A stretch of 64,000 nucleotides of DNA from Pyropia haitanensis (Eukaryota > Rhodophyta > Bangiophyceae > Bangiales > Bangiaceae). The DNA is taken from the NCBI GenBank assembly GCA_008729055.1, contig SDUX01000008.1, positions 1,364,001-1,428,000 on the forward strand, written 5' to 3'. Made by a program: the position numbers and the translations under genes. Below the pieces are notes generated by a model. The model saw only the letters and a program-made list of their open reading frames with translations, was not told the DNA's origin and did not search any database. Positions 23,633 through 35,119 of the stretch are shown here, piece after piece; position 1 is the first letter of the stretch; the number at the start of each line of letters is the position of its first letter.

Positions 23633-25811
23633 GGGGGGGGGGGTGGGCGGCCTCGGCCTGTCTCTCGACGGCGGGCTGGCGGGCTCGCCGGCGCCGCTGT
23701 GCCTCGCCCACCCCCTGGGCGGCGGCGGCGGCGACGGCGGCACGTGGGACCCGTTTGCGCGGCCTGACCTTGCACTCTCCACCTTTGACGCGCTCATTGG
23801 GGGCGGCGGCGGCGACGGCGGCTGCGCGCCGCGGTGTGGGGTGACCGAGTGGGCGCCGCCCAGCCCCGTGGGGCTGACGCCCCCACCCAGCGGGGGTGGC
23901 TCGCCTGCCGGGCCCGCCACGACGGCGTCGGCGGCGGCGGCCGCGGCAGCGGTGGTGGCGTCGGCGGCGTCAGCGGCGGCGGCGGCGACGGCGGCAGCGG
24001 CGGCGGTGGGTCCCCTCGGGGGGCCACCCGCGGCGGCAGCGGTGGGATCCCTCGGAGGACCGCCTTCTACTTTGGCGGCGGCGGCGGCGGCGGTGCCCCG
24101 CCCATGGGGGGGGCGTGGCGGGCCGCTCGCGGCGCCCCCGCGGCGGCCTGCGGCGCGGCCCGTGGCGGCATCGGCGGCCGCGACGACGACGCCGACGGCG
24201 ACAGCGGCAGCCGCGGCGGTCGTTCCTCCCGCTCCTCCCCCGCGGGCCGCCGGCGGAGCGGTCGTCCCTCCCCCCCCGCCCCCCCCCCCGCGTGGTCGAG
24301 CTCTCTCTGCGGCAGCCGCCAACCCCCGTCCCCCCCCCGCCGCCGGGGCGCCCACCACCCGGCGGGGCGGCGCGGCGCCATCCGCCGCCGCCGCCGCCGC
24401 CGCCCCCTCCCCCCCCGCCAAGCGCCCCAAAGGCAACAAGACCACCCCCTCCCGCTTTTGTCACGTGTGCACGCGCGCCGCCGCGGCGGTTCGGACGGTC
24501 GTGTGTGGCAACATCGCGTCGGGCGCGTGCCGCAAGGTTATTTGTGAGAAGTGTGCCGACGCGTATGGGTGGGCCGACGCGGCCGCCGCGATTGCCGCGG
24601 TCGCGGCGGCGGGCGGCGGTGGCGGCGGTGGTGGTGGGGCGGGTGGCGGTGATGGGGCTTGCGGTGGCGGCGGCGGCGGCGGCGGCGGTGGTGATGGTGG
24701 TGGTGGTGGTGGTGGCTTTCACGGTGGCAGCGTCGGCGGCAGCGGCGGCGGCGGCGGTGGCGGCGGTGGTGGTGCACGTGGCGGCGTCGCGTGGACGTGC
24801 TCCCACTGCCAGGGGAGGTGTCCGGCCAAGGCGCAGTGCGCGACGTACCGGCGGATCAACCTGGCGAGGAAGGCCAAGGGGCGGAAGCGCAAGGCTGTTG
24901 GCGGCGGCGTCGCCGCGGCCACCGCCGCCGCCCGGGCAGGGCCCAAGCGCAAGGCCGCCCGCGGCGGCGGCAGCGGCGCCGCGTCGCGGCAAGGAGCGGG
25001 TGCCGCTGCCGCTGACGCGGTCACTGCTGCTGCCGCCGCCGCCGCGGCGTCCACCCCCGCGGCCGCCGCCCTCCTGGGCGCGCCCGTCGCATTGACGGGC
25101 GTCACGTCGGCGGGCGGGGTGGGGTCCGCCCCGGGCACCCCGCTGGGCGGCCTCAGCGGCGTGCTCGGCTTTGGGGGCTCCCCGCTGGGCGGGTATGGCG
25201 GCGGCGTTGACGGCTTGTCGCCGCGGTGGGCGACCGCGGCCGGCGGGGTGCTGCCGCCCGCGGCGACGGGGGGGGGGCTGTGGGCCAAGCCGCCGCCGCC
25301 GCTGCTGCTCGACGTGGCCACCGCTGCCGCGGGCGCCGCTGCCGCCGCTCTGGGCTCGCCGCCGATTGCACGCACGGGGGGTACCGCAGGGGGGAGTGGC
25401 GCGCCGCCGCCACCGCCACCGCCACCGCCGCTGCCGTCGTCAACGCCCCTGCCTGCGGCCGGCCGGCCAGCCGCGCGGGTGGTCGGCGACGCGGCCGCTG
25501 CCGCGGCCGCGGCCGCCACCGCCGCCACCTCCCCCGTATCGACGGTCGGCGACGGCGGCGGCGGCGGCGGCTCGCCGCCCGCGGCGGGCGCGGCGGGCGC
25601 GCCTGTGGCGGCGGGCGCGGCGGCGGCGGCAGCGGCGGCGGCGGCCGACGCGGTGGCGGCGGCGGCCGCCGCGGACGCGGCGTGCCTGCTGCTCGGCGCC
25701 GGGGACGATGGCGGCGAGTCGGCGTTCCCGCTGCTCCCGCTGGCTGACCTCCTGCCCGTGGCAACGTACGCGCCGCCGCCGCTGTCGCGCGGGGCGGGGG
25801 GGGTGCCGTGA
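22873..25811 (+). CDS. zf-4CXXC_R1-type zinc-finger nuclear protein (one frame slip)
   Basis: Contains a zinc-finger domain of the zf-4CXXC_R1 class (as in CDCA7/MAO-A repressor R1 proteins), usually chromatin or transcription factors. Seen: FCHVC (about 24457-24471), GACRKVICEKCADAYGW, then a Gly-rich loop, then WTCSHCQGRCPAKAQC. The C-x2-C ... C-x4-C-x2-C ... YG ... W-x-C-x2-C-x-G-x-C-x4-C order matches the family. A basic ARKAKGRKRK stretch just after it may be a nuclear signal. ATG 22873 opens MDGGGVGAAPGVV; ADVDFCGLLACFRDSEAAYL follows near 23120. The frame jumps by one missing base at the G12 run 23632-23643. Most of the rest is Gly/Ala/Pro low complexity. It ends at TGA 25809-25811; corrected length is about 979 residues. 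The nearby RBBP9-like gene converges on its 3' end. Confidence 0.8.
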
Positions 25812-26272
25812 GCGGTGCTCTGGAACGGGCGGGCGGGGGGGGCGGTTGCGGACGGCGGCGGGCGGCGCGGCGCGCCCTCCGCGCGGGGGGTATGAGGCTC
25901 CGCGGCGGCCACACGGGGGGCGGTGGCCTCGGCGGCTGCGCCGGATGGGGAGGCGTGGCGCTGCCGCCCGCGGGTGCGCAGGAGGGGGGGGGGGGGATCG
26001 GCTGGTGACTTCTAACACTACTAAACCATGTGCGTGACGTGGACGACCCGCACGGGGGGGGGGAGGGGGTTCGCGCGCACCGCCACCGCGGCCGCGGCCG
26101 CTCGGCAGAGGTGAGCCACGGCCCTCACCAGGCGCAGCGGCGGGAGTGGGACCCCCCCCCCCCGACGACGCGGGTCTGCAGGTCCATCCCACGCGCCGAC
26201 GAGCGGGGCTGCCGCGGCCCGCGGCTCCGCCCCCCCCCCCCCCCCCCCCCCCCGCCGCCCCCCACCGATTTT
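25812..26272. other. Convergent 3' spacer
   Basis: Lies between the stops of the zinc-finger gene (plus) and the RBBP9-like gene (minus). It holds G- and C-runs and no recognisable gene. Confidence 0.5.
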
Positions 26273-27106
26273 TCATCTGCGGAGCAGGTCGAGCAGGCCC
26301 GGCAGCGTCGGCGACACGAGCCGCGGCGCCGACGCGGCCGCGTGCAGCCGGCCGACCGCCGGCGGCGGCACGTGCAGGCGGTCGACGAGGGCCTCCACGT
26401 CGGCGGCGACGCGGCGGTCCCCCCCTCCCCCCCCCCGCGGCGGTCCCCCTCCGCCGCTGCCTCCACGCCGCCCCCGCCGCCCCCGCCGCCGTCTGCCGCC
26501 TCCCGCGCGAGCACCCACAGCCGCCGCGGCGGCACCCCGCGCCGCCCCTCCCCGCGGATGGCCGGCCACACGTACGCGCGGCCGTGGCGCTCGGCCGCGT
26601 GGTACTCGTCCCCCCCGGCGCGACGAGGACGAGCCCGTCGACGGCGGTGGGCGGGGCCGTCTCGAGGTACCGCAGCACCGCGTCCGCGCCCGAGCCGTGC
26701 GCAATGACCAGCAGCTCCCGCCGCGCGGGCACAGCGTCGCCGCCCCCCCCCCCGCGGTCGCCCTCCCCCCACCCCGCCGCCGCGCCAGCCGCCCGCCCGC
26801 CGCCGCCGTCTTGTCGGTGGCGGACGCCGCCGCCGTCGTCGTTGCGGTCGCCGCGGGGCGCCCGCGCCGCCGCGTCGGCGTCGGCGCCCTCCACCACGTG
26901 GCGGAGGTAGCCGAGCCACACCCGCTCCCACCGCTTGCTATTCGACGCGTACGGGTCGGGCATGCCCGCCGCGACCGCCGCCGCGGCGGCGACGCCCGCC
27001 GCGGGCAGCGCCGCCGCGGCCCAGGCGTACCACGTGGCCGGCCGCGGCGGCGGGCCGTGCGTGTGGATGTGGTCGGGGATGAGCAGCGCGCGGCGGTAGA
27101 GGGGAG

Positions 27107-27140
<34 letters not shown>

Positions 27141-27306
27141 TGCGGGCGCCGCCGCCGCTGCGGGCGCCGCCGTCGTCGTCGCTGGCGGCCGGGGGGGGGG
27201 GCGGGCGGCTCGTCGGGCGGCTCGTCGCCGTGGCAGCGGGGGGGGGGTGCCGGCGGGGGCGGGGGGCGGGGGGGAGGGCGAGGGGGAGGAGCGGGAGAAA
27301 GGCCAT
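26273..27306 (-). CDS. RBBP9-like alpha/beta hydrolase (several frame slips)
   Basis: Belongs to the RBBP9/YdeN serine-hydrolase family. Seen in order: RRALLIPDHIHTHG and ATWYAWAAAALPAAG (family: IVPGNGGGDVTTHGWYGWV), MPDPYASNSKRWERVWLGYL (family: NMPDP...ESIWLPF), LLVIAHGSGADAVLRYLETA, VDGLVLVAPGG followed by DEYHAAERHGRAYVWPAI, and a C-terminal helix AADVEALVDRLHVP. The aligned nucleophile position (RBBP9 GHSSG) reads AHGSG, so Ser is replaced by Gly with a Ser one residue later. The VAPGG/DEYHA join needs one extra base in the 7-C run 26610-26616; another slip lies in the runs near 26418-26446. ATG 27306 (MAFLPLLPLALPPAP) needs two more at G-runs 27191-27201 and 27238-27247. Corrected length is about 345 residues; human RBBP9 has 186, the excess being low complexity. 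Start uncertain. Confidence 0.82.
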
Positions 27307-27734
27307 GGCCTGGGGAGGCGGAGAGGAGGGGGGGGGGGGGGGGGGGCAATCCAGCGGTGGGCGGAGGTGGTGTCGCAACTGCCGAGGCCGCGCAGTACGG
27401 TGGGGAGATGCGAGAGGAGCCAGAGCGGTGGAACGGGAAGGAAGGACGGAGAGAGGCAGACTGATGGGGGTTCACACCAGGCCTATTTGCGGGTGTACAT
27501 GAATCGTATGAATTCGTTTGTTGCTCGTCGCGCGTGGACCGCCGCGGCGGCGGCGTCCCCGCGCCGTGTGAGGTGGCCATTCTGGACCGCTCTCTTCCTC
27601 CTCTCTCGCACCGTTGGCGCCCCCCCCCCCCCCGCACCCCCGACGGCAGCCGTCCCCGCTGCCGGCCAACCTCCCCCATCCCCCGCCTGCCGGGCGAGGG
27701 CGCCTCGCCACCGTCGCTGCCACCGCCGCCGCCA

Positions 27735-27874
27735 CAGCTGCCGCCACTGCTGCTGCTGCTGCCGCTGCTGCCGCTGCTCCTCCTGCTGTTCCTGCTGGCG
27801 TTGCTCCTGCTGCCGCTGCTGGTTCTGCTGCTCCTGCTGCTTCTGCTGCTCCTGCTGCTCCTGCTCCTAACGCA
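27735..27874. repeat. Imperfect CTG/CTC trinucleotide tract
   Basis: About 140 bp of ctg/ctc/ccg/ttc triplets in register on the plus strand. It reads as poly-Leu on plus and as Gln- or Ser/Arg-rich on minus, so I treat it as a microsatellite. Confidence 0.85.
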
Positions 27875-28654
27875 TTGATTAATTCGTCGATTGTTCAAAT
27901 CTGGGAGCCGACCGTCGCATTAATCAGACAGACTTTATCACCAGTAAGCGTACTGAACCATAGAACCACTGAAGTGAATACTCTACCTTTGGAATGCGGA
28001 ACTGCCGAATACACACCGCTGCCGCTGCTGCTCGCAAGACGGCTGTTGCACGCTGCACGGCGCTGGCGGTACCAAGCGGCGGCGGGGGCGGCGGCGGCGG
28101 CGCTCGCGGCGCCGATAGGGGTGCCGTCGGCGGTGCCGCCCGCGGCGGTGGCGGTGGTGGGGGAACGGAGGGCGGTGGCGGCGGCCAGCGTGGCCGTCCT
28201 TGCCGCCGCCGCTGACGCGGTCGCGGCGGGCTTGATCGCCCCGGAGCCAGGCCGCAGCTGCCACTCCAGCCTTGTCTCTCTAGCCTTTCGGCTGGAGGTG
28301 CGGCTGCTGGCAGGGCACGCCGGATTGTCTCTAGCGCCGGCACGTGCGGTCGCTGCCGCACCGCCCGCAGCAGCGTCCACTGGTCCAGTGTCTTCCGACG
28401 CCGTTGGTGCACCGGTGCAGGCATAACTTCCTGCGGCATCGTCGACCTCCATGGTACACCTTCACGGATATCGTCAGCAGACCCGACACGAAAAAGACGA
28501 GACGCTCCCGGAGCTCGTCTCGTCGCTCGTTGGGCAAAGGGGGAACGACAGAGGAAGCCCAAAGAGGATGTCACCGGCGCTCCAATATTAAGGTGTATTG
28601 CAGTTCCCCAAATTTGGTCTCATCGCAGCAACAACAAGAACACACTGCAGGTGA

Positions 28655-28986
28655 CCAATGAATTGCCGCAAATGATGAATTCATTGACCAATGGCTGCTC
28701 CGCATGATCGGCCATTGTCGCACAAACAGTGGGACTTGGGATTTTATCGACAATTCTGAGCTCATCAACGAGGGAACGGGCACCCGTTCCCACAAGGGCA
28801 GCCCGTCTCGGCAGAAACGCGCGAGATCGAGGAAGGACAAAGAAGACTCAACACAAAGACAACAGCAGTCTGACCAATCAACAGTCCGTTCGAGAGCCAC
28901 TGTCGATGCAGCCACTGAAAAGCTCTTACGGATCGGCGCTCTGCATCCCGCTATTGGTTGGCTCTCAACTATCAGCATGCGATTGG
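28655..28986. promoter_or_regulatory. CCAAT cluster with TGACCAAT octamer x3
   Basis: CCAAT at 28655, 28688 and 28874, ATTGG at 28954 and 28982. The first three share the octamer TGACCAAT. It sits in a low-GC island between the divergent RBBP9-like and TIMELESS genes, 0.8-1.2 kb upstream of ATG 29811, so it could serve either gene. NF-Y binding is inferred. Confidence 0.5.
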
Positions 28987-29512
28987 CCCAGGCTGTTGTC
29001 CTGGCGCTGTTGTTGTTGTCAACCTCTTCTGTTTGGAAGCCCGTGGTCGAATGAACTTGATTCCTACTGATCATCGAGTCCCCACGGCCCCTCTCCCGCG
29101 GCCGCGGGAAGGTGCGATGGCAAACCGCGGGACATCCCGCGCCCATGGCGCCAGTTCCCATTCTCCCCTTCCCGCCACAACCCCCCCACCCCGACCCGCC
29201 ACGCGCGTCGCGCCACCGCCGCCGCGTCTGGCCGCGCGTCGCGGCCGCCGCCGCCGCGCGCCGCGCGGCGGCGCGGCGGCGGCGGGCGGCCGCCGCCGCC
29301 GCGGCGCCGCGCCGCCGCCGGCAGCGGCGTGGTCGTCCACCCCGCCTCCACGCCTACCCCCGGCCGGCCGCGCGGCGCGCCTTTTGTCCCCCCCCCGCCC
29401 CCCCCACCGTCGGCGCCGCCGACCCGCGCCCGTCGGTTATTGGCACCCCCCCCCCCGCGGTGGCGACGGCAGCCGCTGACGGCGGCGTCGTCCCCATCCC
29501 CCCGCCGTCCGT

Positions 29513-29690
29513 CTGGCTGGCGGGTGCGTCCCTCCCCCCCCCCCCCTCCCGCCCCCTCATCCCACACGCACCCGCCGGCGTCCGCTCCGCCGGCGTCCCT
29601 CTGGCTGGCGGCTGCGTCCCTCCCCCCCCCCCCCTCCCGCTCCCTCCCATCCCACCCGCACCCGCCGGCGTCCACCCTCCGTCCTCACCC
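29513..29690. repeat. 88-bp tandem duplication upstream of TIMELESS
   Basis: Two copies of a segment beginning ctggctggcgg and containing gtgcgtccctc or ctgcgtccctc, a C-run and cacccgccggcgtcc, spaced 88 bp apart (29513 and 29601). Confidence 0.8.
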
Positions 29691-29810
29691 CACCTCTCCC
29701 CCCCCCCCCCCCCCTCCCTCCCCCTCCCCCCACTTCCCCTTCCCCCCCCCCCGCATCGCGGCCGTCCCTCCCTCCCCCCCCTCCCCCCCCCCCCCAACTC
29801 CTCCTCCACC

Positions 29811-32800
29811 ATGGCGTCGCCAGCCCCCCCCCCCCCCTCCGCCCCCCCCCCCCCGCCGCCGCCGCGGCGGTCGCCCCCCCCCCCCCCCCAAACGCCCGTC
29901 GCGAGCGCCACCTCGCGGACCTTGCCGCCGAGGCACCCCCCCCCGACGGCACCACCACCAGCACCCCCCCCCCCCCTCCACGCCGGCACGTCACCGCGGG
30001 GCGCCACCCCCCGGCGGGTGGGCCCGACGGTCACCCCCCCCCCCCCGTCTCCCGCCGTACCGCCCGTACCCTCACACTCGCCGTCAACGCCCTCCGCTCG
30101 GCGGTGGGCGACTGGGCCGACGCCCGGTCGGCGGCTGGCGTACCCGTTGCGGGTGGTGGTGGTGGTGGGGGGGGGGGGGGGCGGCGGCGGCGGACGTGGC
30201 CGCGCGCGTGCGGGCGCCGCTGGTGGACCTGACCGCGGCGCTGCTGCGGGATCCGGTCGGCACGCAGCCGGCGCGGGCGCTGTTGGGCCGGTGGGGGGTG
30301 GGCGCGACGGTCGCCGCGGCGGCGGCGGCGGTGCATGTGGAGCACGTCGAGGCCGCCGCGGCGAGGGAGGCGGCGGCGGCGGGGGGGGGGGGGGGGGGGA
30401 CGCCCCCGAGGTGGCCGCCGCGGTGGCGGCGGCGGCGGCGGCGGCGGACCGCCGGTGGGCGCGGGTGCTGTTTGCGGCGGCCAAGGTGCTCGTGCAGCTG
30501 ACCATGCCCGTCCCGTTTCCGCTCGTTTCGGACGACGCCGGCGGCGGTGGTGGTGGCGGTGGTGGTGGTGGTGGTGGCGGCGTGCCTGGCGTGGCGGCCG
30601 CCGCGGCGGCGGCGGTCGACACGCGGGCGCTCGATACGGATACGCTCCCCCTGCGGGAGGCGCTGGTGACCCCCCCCACCGCCCACACGCGGGTGACGCC
30701 CCTCGACGCGCTCGCCGCCCTCCTCCACGACCACGCCGCGCGGCACTCGGCGGCGGTGGCGGCCACCCCCCCCCCCTTCCCCCCCTCCTCCACCACCGGC
30801 CGCGTGCACACCAAAATGGAAGTCACGCTCACCCTCCTCCGCAACGTGCTCGCCCCGCTCCGCCGCGGCCACCCGCCCGCCATCCACCGGCGTGCGGCGG
30901 CGGCGGCGGCGGCGGTGGCGACCGCCGCCGCCGCTGCCGGCGGCGGCGCGGACGTGTGGGGGGTGCTCGCCGCCGCGTTTGCGACTGCTGATGCGGCCGC
31001 CGCGGCGCCGCCGGCGGTCACCGCCGTCGCCGCCGAGGTGTACGCCGCCGCGATTGCGGGGGGGGGGGGGGGGCGCGCGTCGCCGCGGCACTCGCGGCGG
31101 GCCGTGCGCGCGTCGCCGCCGCCACCACCACCCCCACCACCACCACCACCACCACCCCCACCCCCACCACGCCCACCCCCACCACCCCTCGCGGTGCCAC
31201 CACCGCCGACGCACGGCGGTGGGGGTCGCTCCCATTGGCGCCGCCCGGCGGGCACCCCCCCCGGGGGGGCGGCTGGCACCGACGGCGGTATCGGCGGCGG
31301 GCGGCGGCGGCGGCGGCGGCGGCGGCGGGCGGCCGCCGCGGGCGCTCCCCCGCCCCGGGGGGGAGGAGCCCCCCGCCGCCTCCGCGCCGCCGTCGCCGCC
31401 GAGCGTGCGCGCCTCGGCGTGCGCGACGCCGCCGCCGCGGCGGCGGTGGCGTGGCGCGCCCGCCATAGCGGCCAGATTGCGGTCGTGTCGGCGGCGGCCG
31501 CCGCGGCGGCCGCCGCCGCCGCCACCCCCACCCCCACCGCCGCCGCCACCACCACCACCACCAGCGCGGCGTCGCCGGCGGCGGCGGCGACGGCGGCGGC
31601 GGCGGCGGCGGCGGAGGAGGCGACGCTCGTCACCCGCGTGGCGACGGCGGCGGAGGCCGCCGCGCGGCGGCCGCCGCCATCGTTCCGGCACGCCGCCCCC
31701 CTCCTCCGCCTCGCGGTCAGCGCGGGCGGCCGTGGCGGGCGCCCCCCCCCCCCCCCCCCGGCGCCACGGGGGCGGCTGCCACGCCGCCCCCCCCATCCCC
31801 CGCCGCCGTTGCCGCCGCCGCGCGGGCGGCCGCCGCCCTCGGCCGCACCGCCTATGAAGGCGTCATGGTCGCCCTCCGCGGGCGGCTGCTCGCCGCCGCC
31901 GCCGCCACCGCCGTCGACGACGATGGCGACGGCGACGGCGACGGCGTCGGCGGCGTCGTCGACGGCGGCCTCGTCGCCGCGCGGCGGGCGTACTTGACCC
32001 TCGCCGCGGCGTTGCCGGCCATTGTCCGCTGCCGGGGGGGTGTGCGGTCGGCCGGTGCCGCCGGCCGCCGCCGTTCTCCGTGTGGGGGGTGGTGGCTGGG
32101 GGGGGGGGGGGGGGAGGAGCCGGGGCGGTGCCCGCCCTCGACGCGGCCGTCCCGGCAGGCTGGGGCGTGCCGACCGGCCAGCCCCGTGGCTGGCGGCGGG
32201 TGGCGGTCGCCCTCGAGGCCCCGTCCGTGCGGTTTGCGCTCGACTGTGTCGCCGCGGCGGCAGAGGCTGGGGGGGGGGGGGGCGCCGCGTCGCGGGCCGC
32301 CGCGTCGGGGGGGGGGGGGGGCGCCGTCGACCTCCGGCTGGCCGTTGCCGCCGCCGCCGAGGCGCTCGCCCTCCTCCGCGTGCTCGCCGCCGAGGCGGGC
32401 CCGTCCGCCCCCCCTCCCGCCACCGCCACCGCCACCGCCACCGCCGCCACCGCCGCCCTTACCGGCATGGATGGTGCCGACGCGGCGTCGTCGGCGGCGG
32501 CCGCGGCGGCCGCGGCGGCGGCGGCGGCGGCGGTGGAGGCGGCGGCCGAGGCGGCCGAGACGCGGTCGCTCGCGGCGGCGGTGGAGGCGGCGGTGTACGC
32601 GGCGGACGCGGGCGTGACGGCGGGTGCGGCGGTGCTGCGCGTGTGGGCGGCGGGTCGGGGGGGGGGGGGAGGGGGAGGACGCGGATGTGTTGGGGGGGGG
32701 GGTGCTCCTCGCCGCCGCCGCGGTCGGCGCGTGTGCCGACGCGGCGTTGCGGGCGGCGGGGGGGGGGGCGGGGGGGGGGGGGGTGGTCGGTGGATCGGGG

Positions 32801-34161
32801 CGTGGTGTTGGGGAGTGCCGACGAGGGGGGGGGGAGTAGCGACGAGGAGGGGGGGAGTGCCGACGAGGGGGGGAGTGGGGATGAGGGGGGGAGTGCCGAT
32901 GAGGAGGGGGGGGGGGGGGGGCGGGACTTTCTAGGGGGGGGTGCGGACGCGTCGGCCGCGTCGGACGCGTCGGACGCGTCGGCCGGGACGGGCGGGGGTG
33001 GCCGTGCCGCCGCCGCGGCGGCGGCGGCGGCGGGCGGGTCCGCGTCGGACGCGTCGGACGCGTCGGACGCGTCGGCGGCGGCGGCGCGGCGGCGCAAGCG
33101 CCCGCGACTGCTCGTGCGGGACCTGCCCGCCGACGCGAGCAGCGACGGCAGTGACGGCGGTGACGCCGACGCCAACGGCGGCGGTGGTGGTGGTGGTGGT
33201 GTTGGTGGTGGTGGTGGTGGTGGTGGTGGTGGTGGTGGGGGTGGTGGTGGGGGTGGTGGTGGTGGTGGTGGTGGTGGTGGTGGGGGTGGTGGTGGTGGCG
33301 GGGGCACCCCCCCGGCATACGCCGCGGCCGCCCTCGACGCGGACCACGCCCGCCGTGCCGCCGACCGTGCCCGCCGTGACGCCGAGGACGACGCGATGTT
33401 TGCCGCCGTCGACGCGTCCGCCGCCGCGGCGGCGGCGGCGGCCGCGGCGGCGGCGGCGACCGGCGGTGGCGGCGGCGGCGGCGGGGAGGCGGACGTGGCG
33501 GTGGACGCGGGGGTGGTGGCGGCGCTCGCGCGCGTCGAGGCGGCGTGTGGGCTGGCGCCGCCCGCCGGGGGGGGGGCCCCCACCGCCCGGGGGGGGGGGA
33601 TGGCCACGCGGACGCTGGCGGCGGTGGCGGCGATGCCGGCCGTGGCGGCGGTGGCGGGGGTGTCGGCCGTGGCGGCGGTGCCGGCGGTGCCGGCCGTGGC
33701 GGCGGCGTGGATGCCAGCGACGGCGTCGACGCGGGCGCCGGCGGCAGCGGCACCGACGCGGACGCGGCCGCGGCCGCTGCCCGCGGCGGTCGCGTCCCGC
33801 CGGCCGCTTTCGCCGCCGCCGCCGACGACGCGTCCGCGGCGGGGAGCAGCGGCGGGTGCACCCCCCCCCCCCCCCCCCCCCTCCCCCCCCCCAGCTACGT
33901 CCTCTCCCGCCTCCTCGACGCCCGCATCATCCGCGCCCTCGTTGCCGCCGTCGCGCCCGCCGTCGCGGCGGGCGCGGCGACCGCGGGGGTGCTTCCCCCC
34001 CCCCCCACCCCCGCCACGCCCGTCCCGCCCGCCGTTGCCATTGCCGCCGCGCAGCTGCTGCGGGGGCTGTGGCGCGCCGCCGGCCGCCGCCGCCGCCGCG
34101 CGCTGTTTTTTCACGTGGAGGTGGTCGCGTTTTTTGGGGGGGTCCTCGCCCTCGCGCAGGA

Positions 34162-34192
<31 letters not shown>

Positions 34193-34200
34193 GCGGACGA

Positions 34201-34246
<46 letters not shown>

Positions 34247-34383
34247 TTGACGACGACGCCCGTGTCGCCATTGTTGGGTGCTGCGGGGGGGGGGGGGGGG
34301 GGCGGTTTGTCGGATGGGCGCGGCGGTGGGTGGGGCGACGCGGCCGCCGCGGCCGCCGCCGCGGCGGGTGGCGCCACGGCGCT

Positions 34384-34429
<46 letters not shown>

Positions 34430-35119
34430 GCCGCCGCCGACGTGAGCGTCTTGGCCGTCCTTGCCGATACGGGCCGGCAGGTGGTGGCGGCCTTCCTCGC
34501 GGCGCTGCCGCTGGCGCCCGCCCTCGCCGCCGACGCGCTGGCGCCCATGACACACGCCGCCGCGGCGGCCTACGCGGCGGCGCTGCCGCCCGCCGCGGGC
34601 GGCGCCGCCGCGCCGGCCGCTGCCGCCAGCCGCGCGGCGCGGCGGCGGCGGCAGCAGCGGCGGCGGCGGCGTGCGGCTGGGGGGGGGGGGGGGGGGGGGG
34701 GGAGGGGGGAGCGACGACGACCGCGGGGGGGAGAGTGACCTCGACGCGTACTTTGCCGCCGCCGCGGATGGGGATGCGCCGCCGCCGGCGGCGGCGGTGG
34801 CGGCGGCGGCGGCGGCGGCGGTGGGGCGGCGGCGGCCGCCGCGGCGGCGGCGGCCGCGGGGTGCCGCGTGTGGTGGGGGGGGGGCGGCGGAGGGGGGGGG
34901 GGGGGGTCTGGCCGCCCCGCGCCGGCTGGGCGTGGGCGCCAAGCGTCGGCGCCGCCGCCGCGGCGTACCGACGGGAGCGGAGGGGGAGGGCGACGGTGAG
35001 GGGGGGATGGGGGGGTGGGGGGGGGCGTGGTCAGCTCGAGTGACTTTAGTGAGGGCGCCCTCGCCGCGTATTTGGGGGCTGCTGCCGGCGGCGCCGACGG
35101 GGGCGGGGGGGGGGAGTGA
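29811..35119 (+). CDS. TIMELESS: TIMELESS/Tof1/Swi1 fork-protection protein (many frame slips)
   Basis: The TIMELESS-TIPIN complex stabilises paused replication forks in the nucleus. Seen in order across frames: APLVDLTAALLRDPVGTQ (about 30217), LFAAAKVLVQLTMPVPFPL (about 30469, the family's LxxxVKLLVxLTxP), MEVTLTLLRNVLAP (about 30817), AWRARHSGQIAVVS (about 31454, the family's SRHSRFG), SVRFALDCVAAAAEA (about 32227), SYVLSRLLDARIIRALV and FFHVEVVAFFGGVLA (33894-34150), and LAVLADTGRQVVAAFLAALP (about 34450). ATG 29811 has a strong ccaccATGg context. A late acidic SDDDRGGESDLDAYF and SSSDFSEGALAAYL precede the likely TGA at 35117-35119. At least a dozen joins are needed, each a one-base deficit at a G/C run. 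Corrected length is roughly 1770 residues against 1208 in human; the excess is low complexity. Ends approximate. Confidence 0.85.
32822..33090. repeat. Acidic tandem repeats inside TIMELESS
   Basis: A G-rich unit around gagtgccgacgagg repeats about five times (32814-32930), encoding Ser-Ala-Asp-Glu-Gly-Gly-type repeats. Then gcgtcggac repeats (32948-33080) encode Ala-Ser-Asp repeats. Both keep the same frame, giving a disordered acidic linker. Confidence 0.75.
33181..33300. repeat. GGT/GGG microsatellite (poly-Gly) inside TIMELESS
   Basis: About 120 bp of ggt triplets interrupted by ggg. It reads as an uninterrupted glycine tract in the gene frame. Confidence 0.9.

Larger units (their letters stand above)
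27307..29810. other. Divergent spacer between RBBP9-like and TIMELESS genes
   Basis: Contains a CTG-type imperfect repeat (27735-27874), a lower-GC section (27880-29080) with a CCAAT cluster, and C-rich DNA with an 88-bp tandem duplication (29513-29690) leading to ATG 29811. A minus-strand frame of 185 codons (28452-27895, opening MEVDDAAGSYACTGAP) has mixed codon use and no family match, so it is not called as a gene. Confidence 0.45.

Noticed and set aside
27534..27878. Poly-Leu frame resembling a membrane protein
   Set aside because: It is the translation of a CTG/CTC microsatellite.
29354..31633. A 759-codon minus-strand open frame with Ala/Val-rich stretches
   Set aside because: Antisense to the TIMELESS N-terminal half; the hydrophobic stretches come from complementary GCC/GGC repeats.
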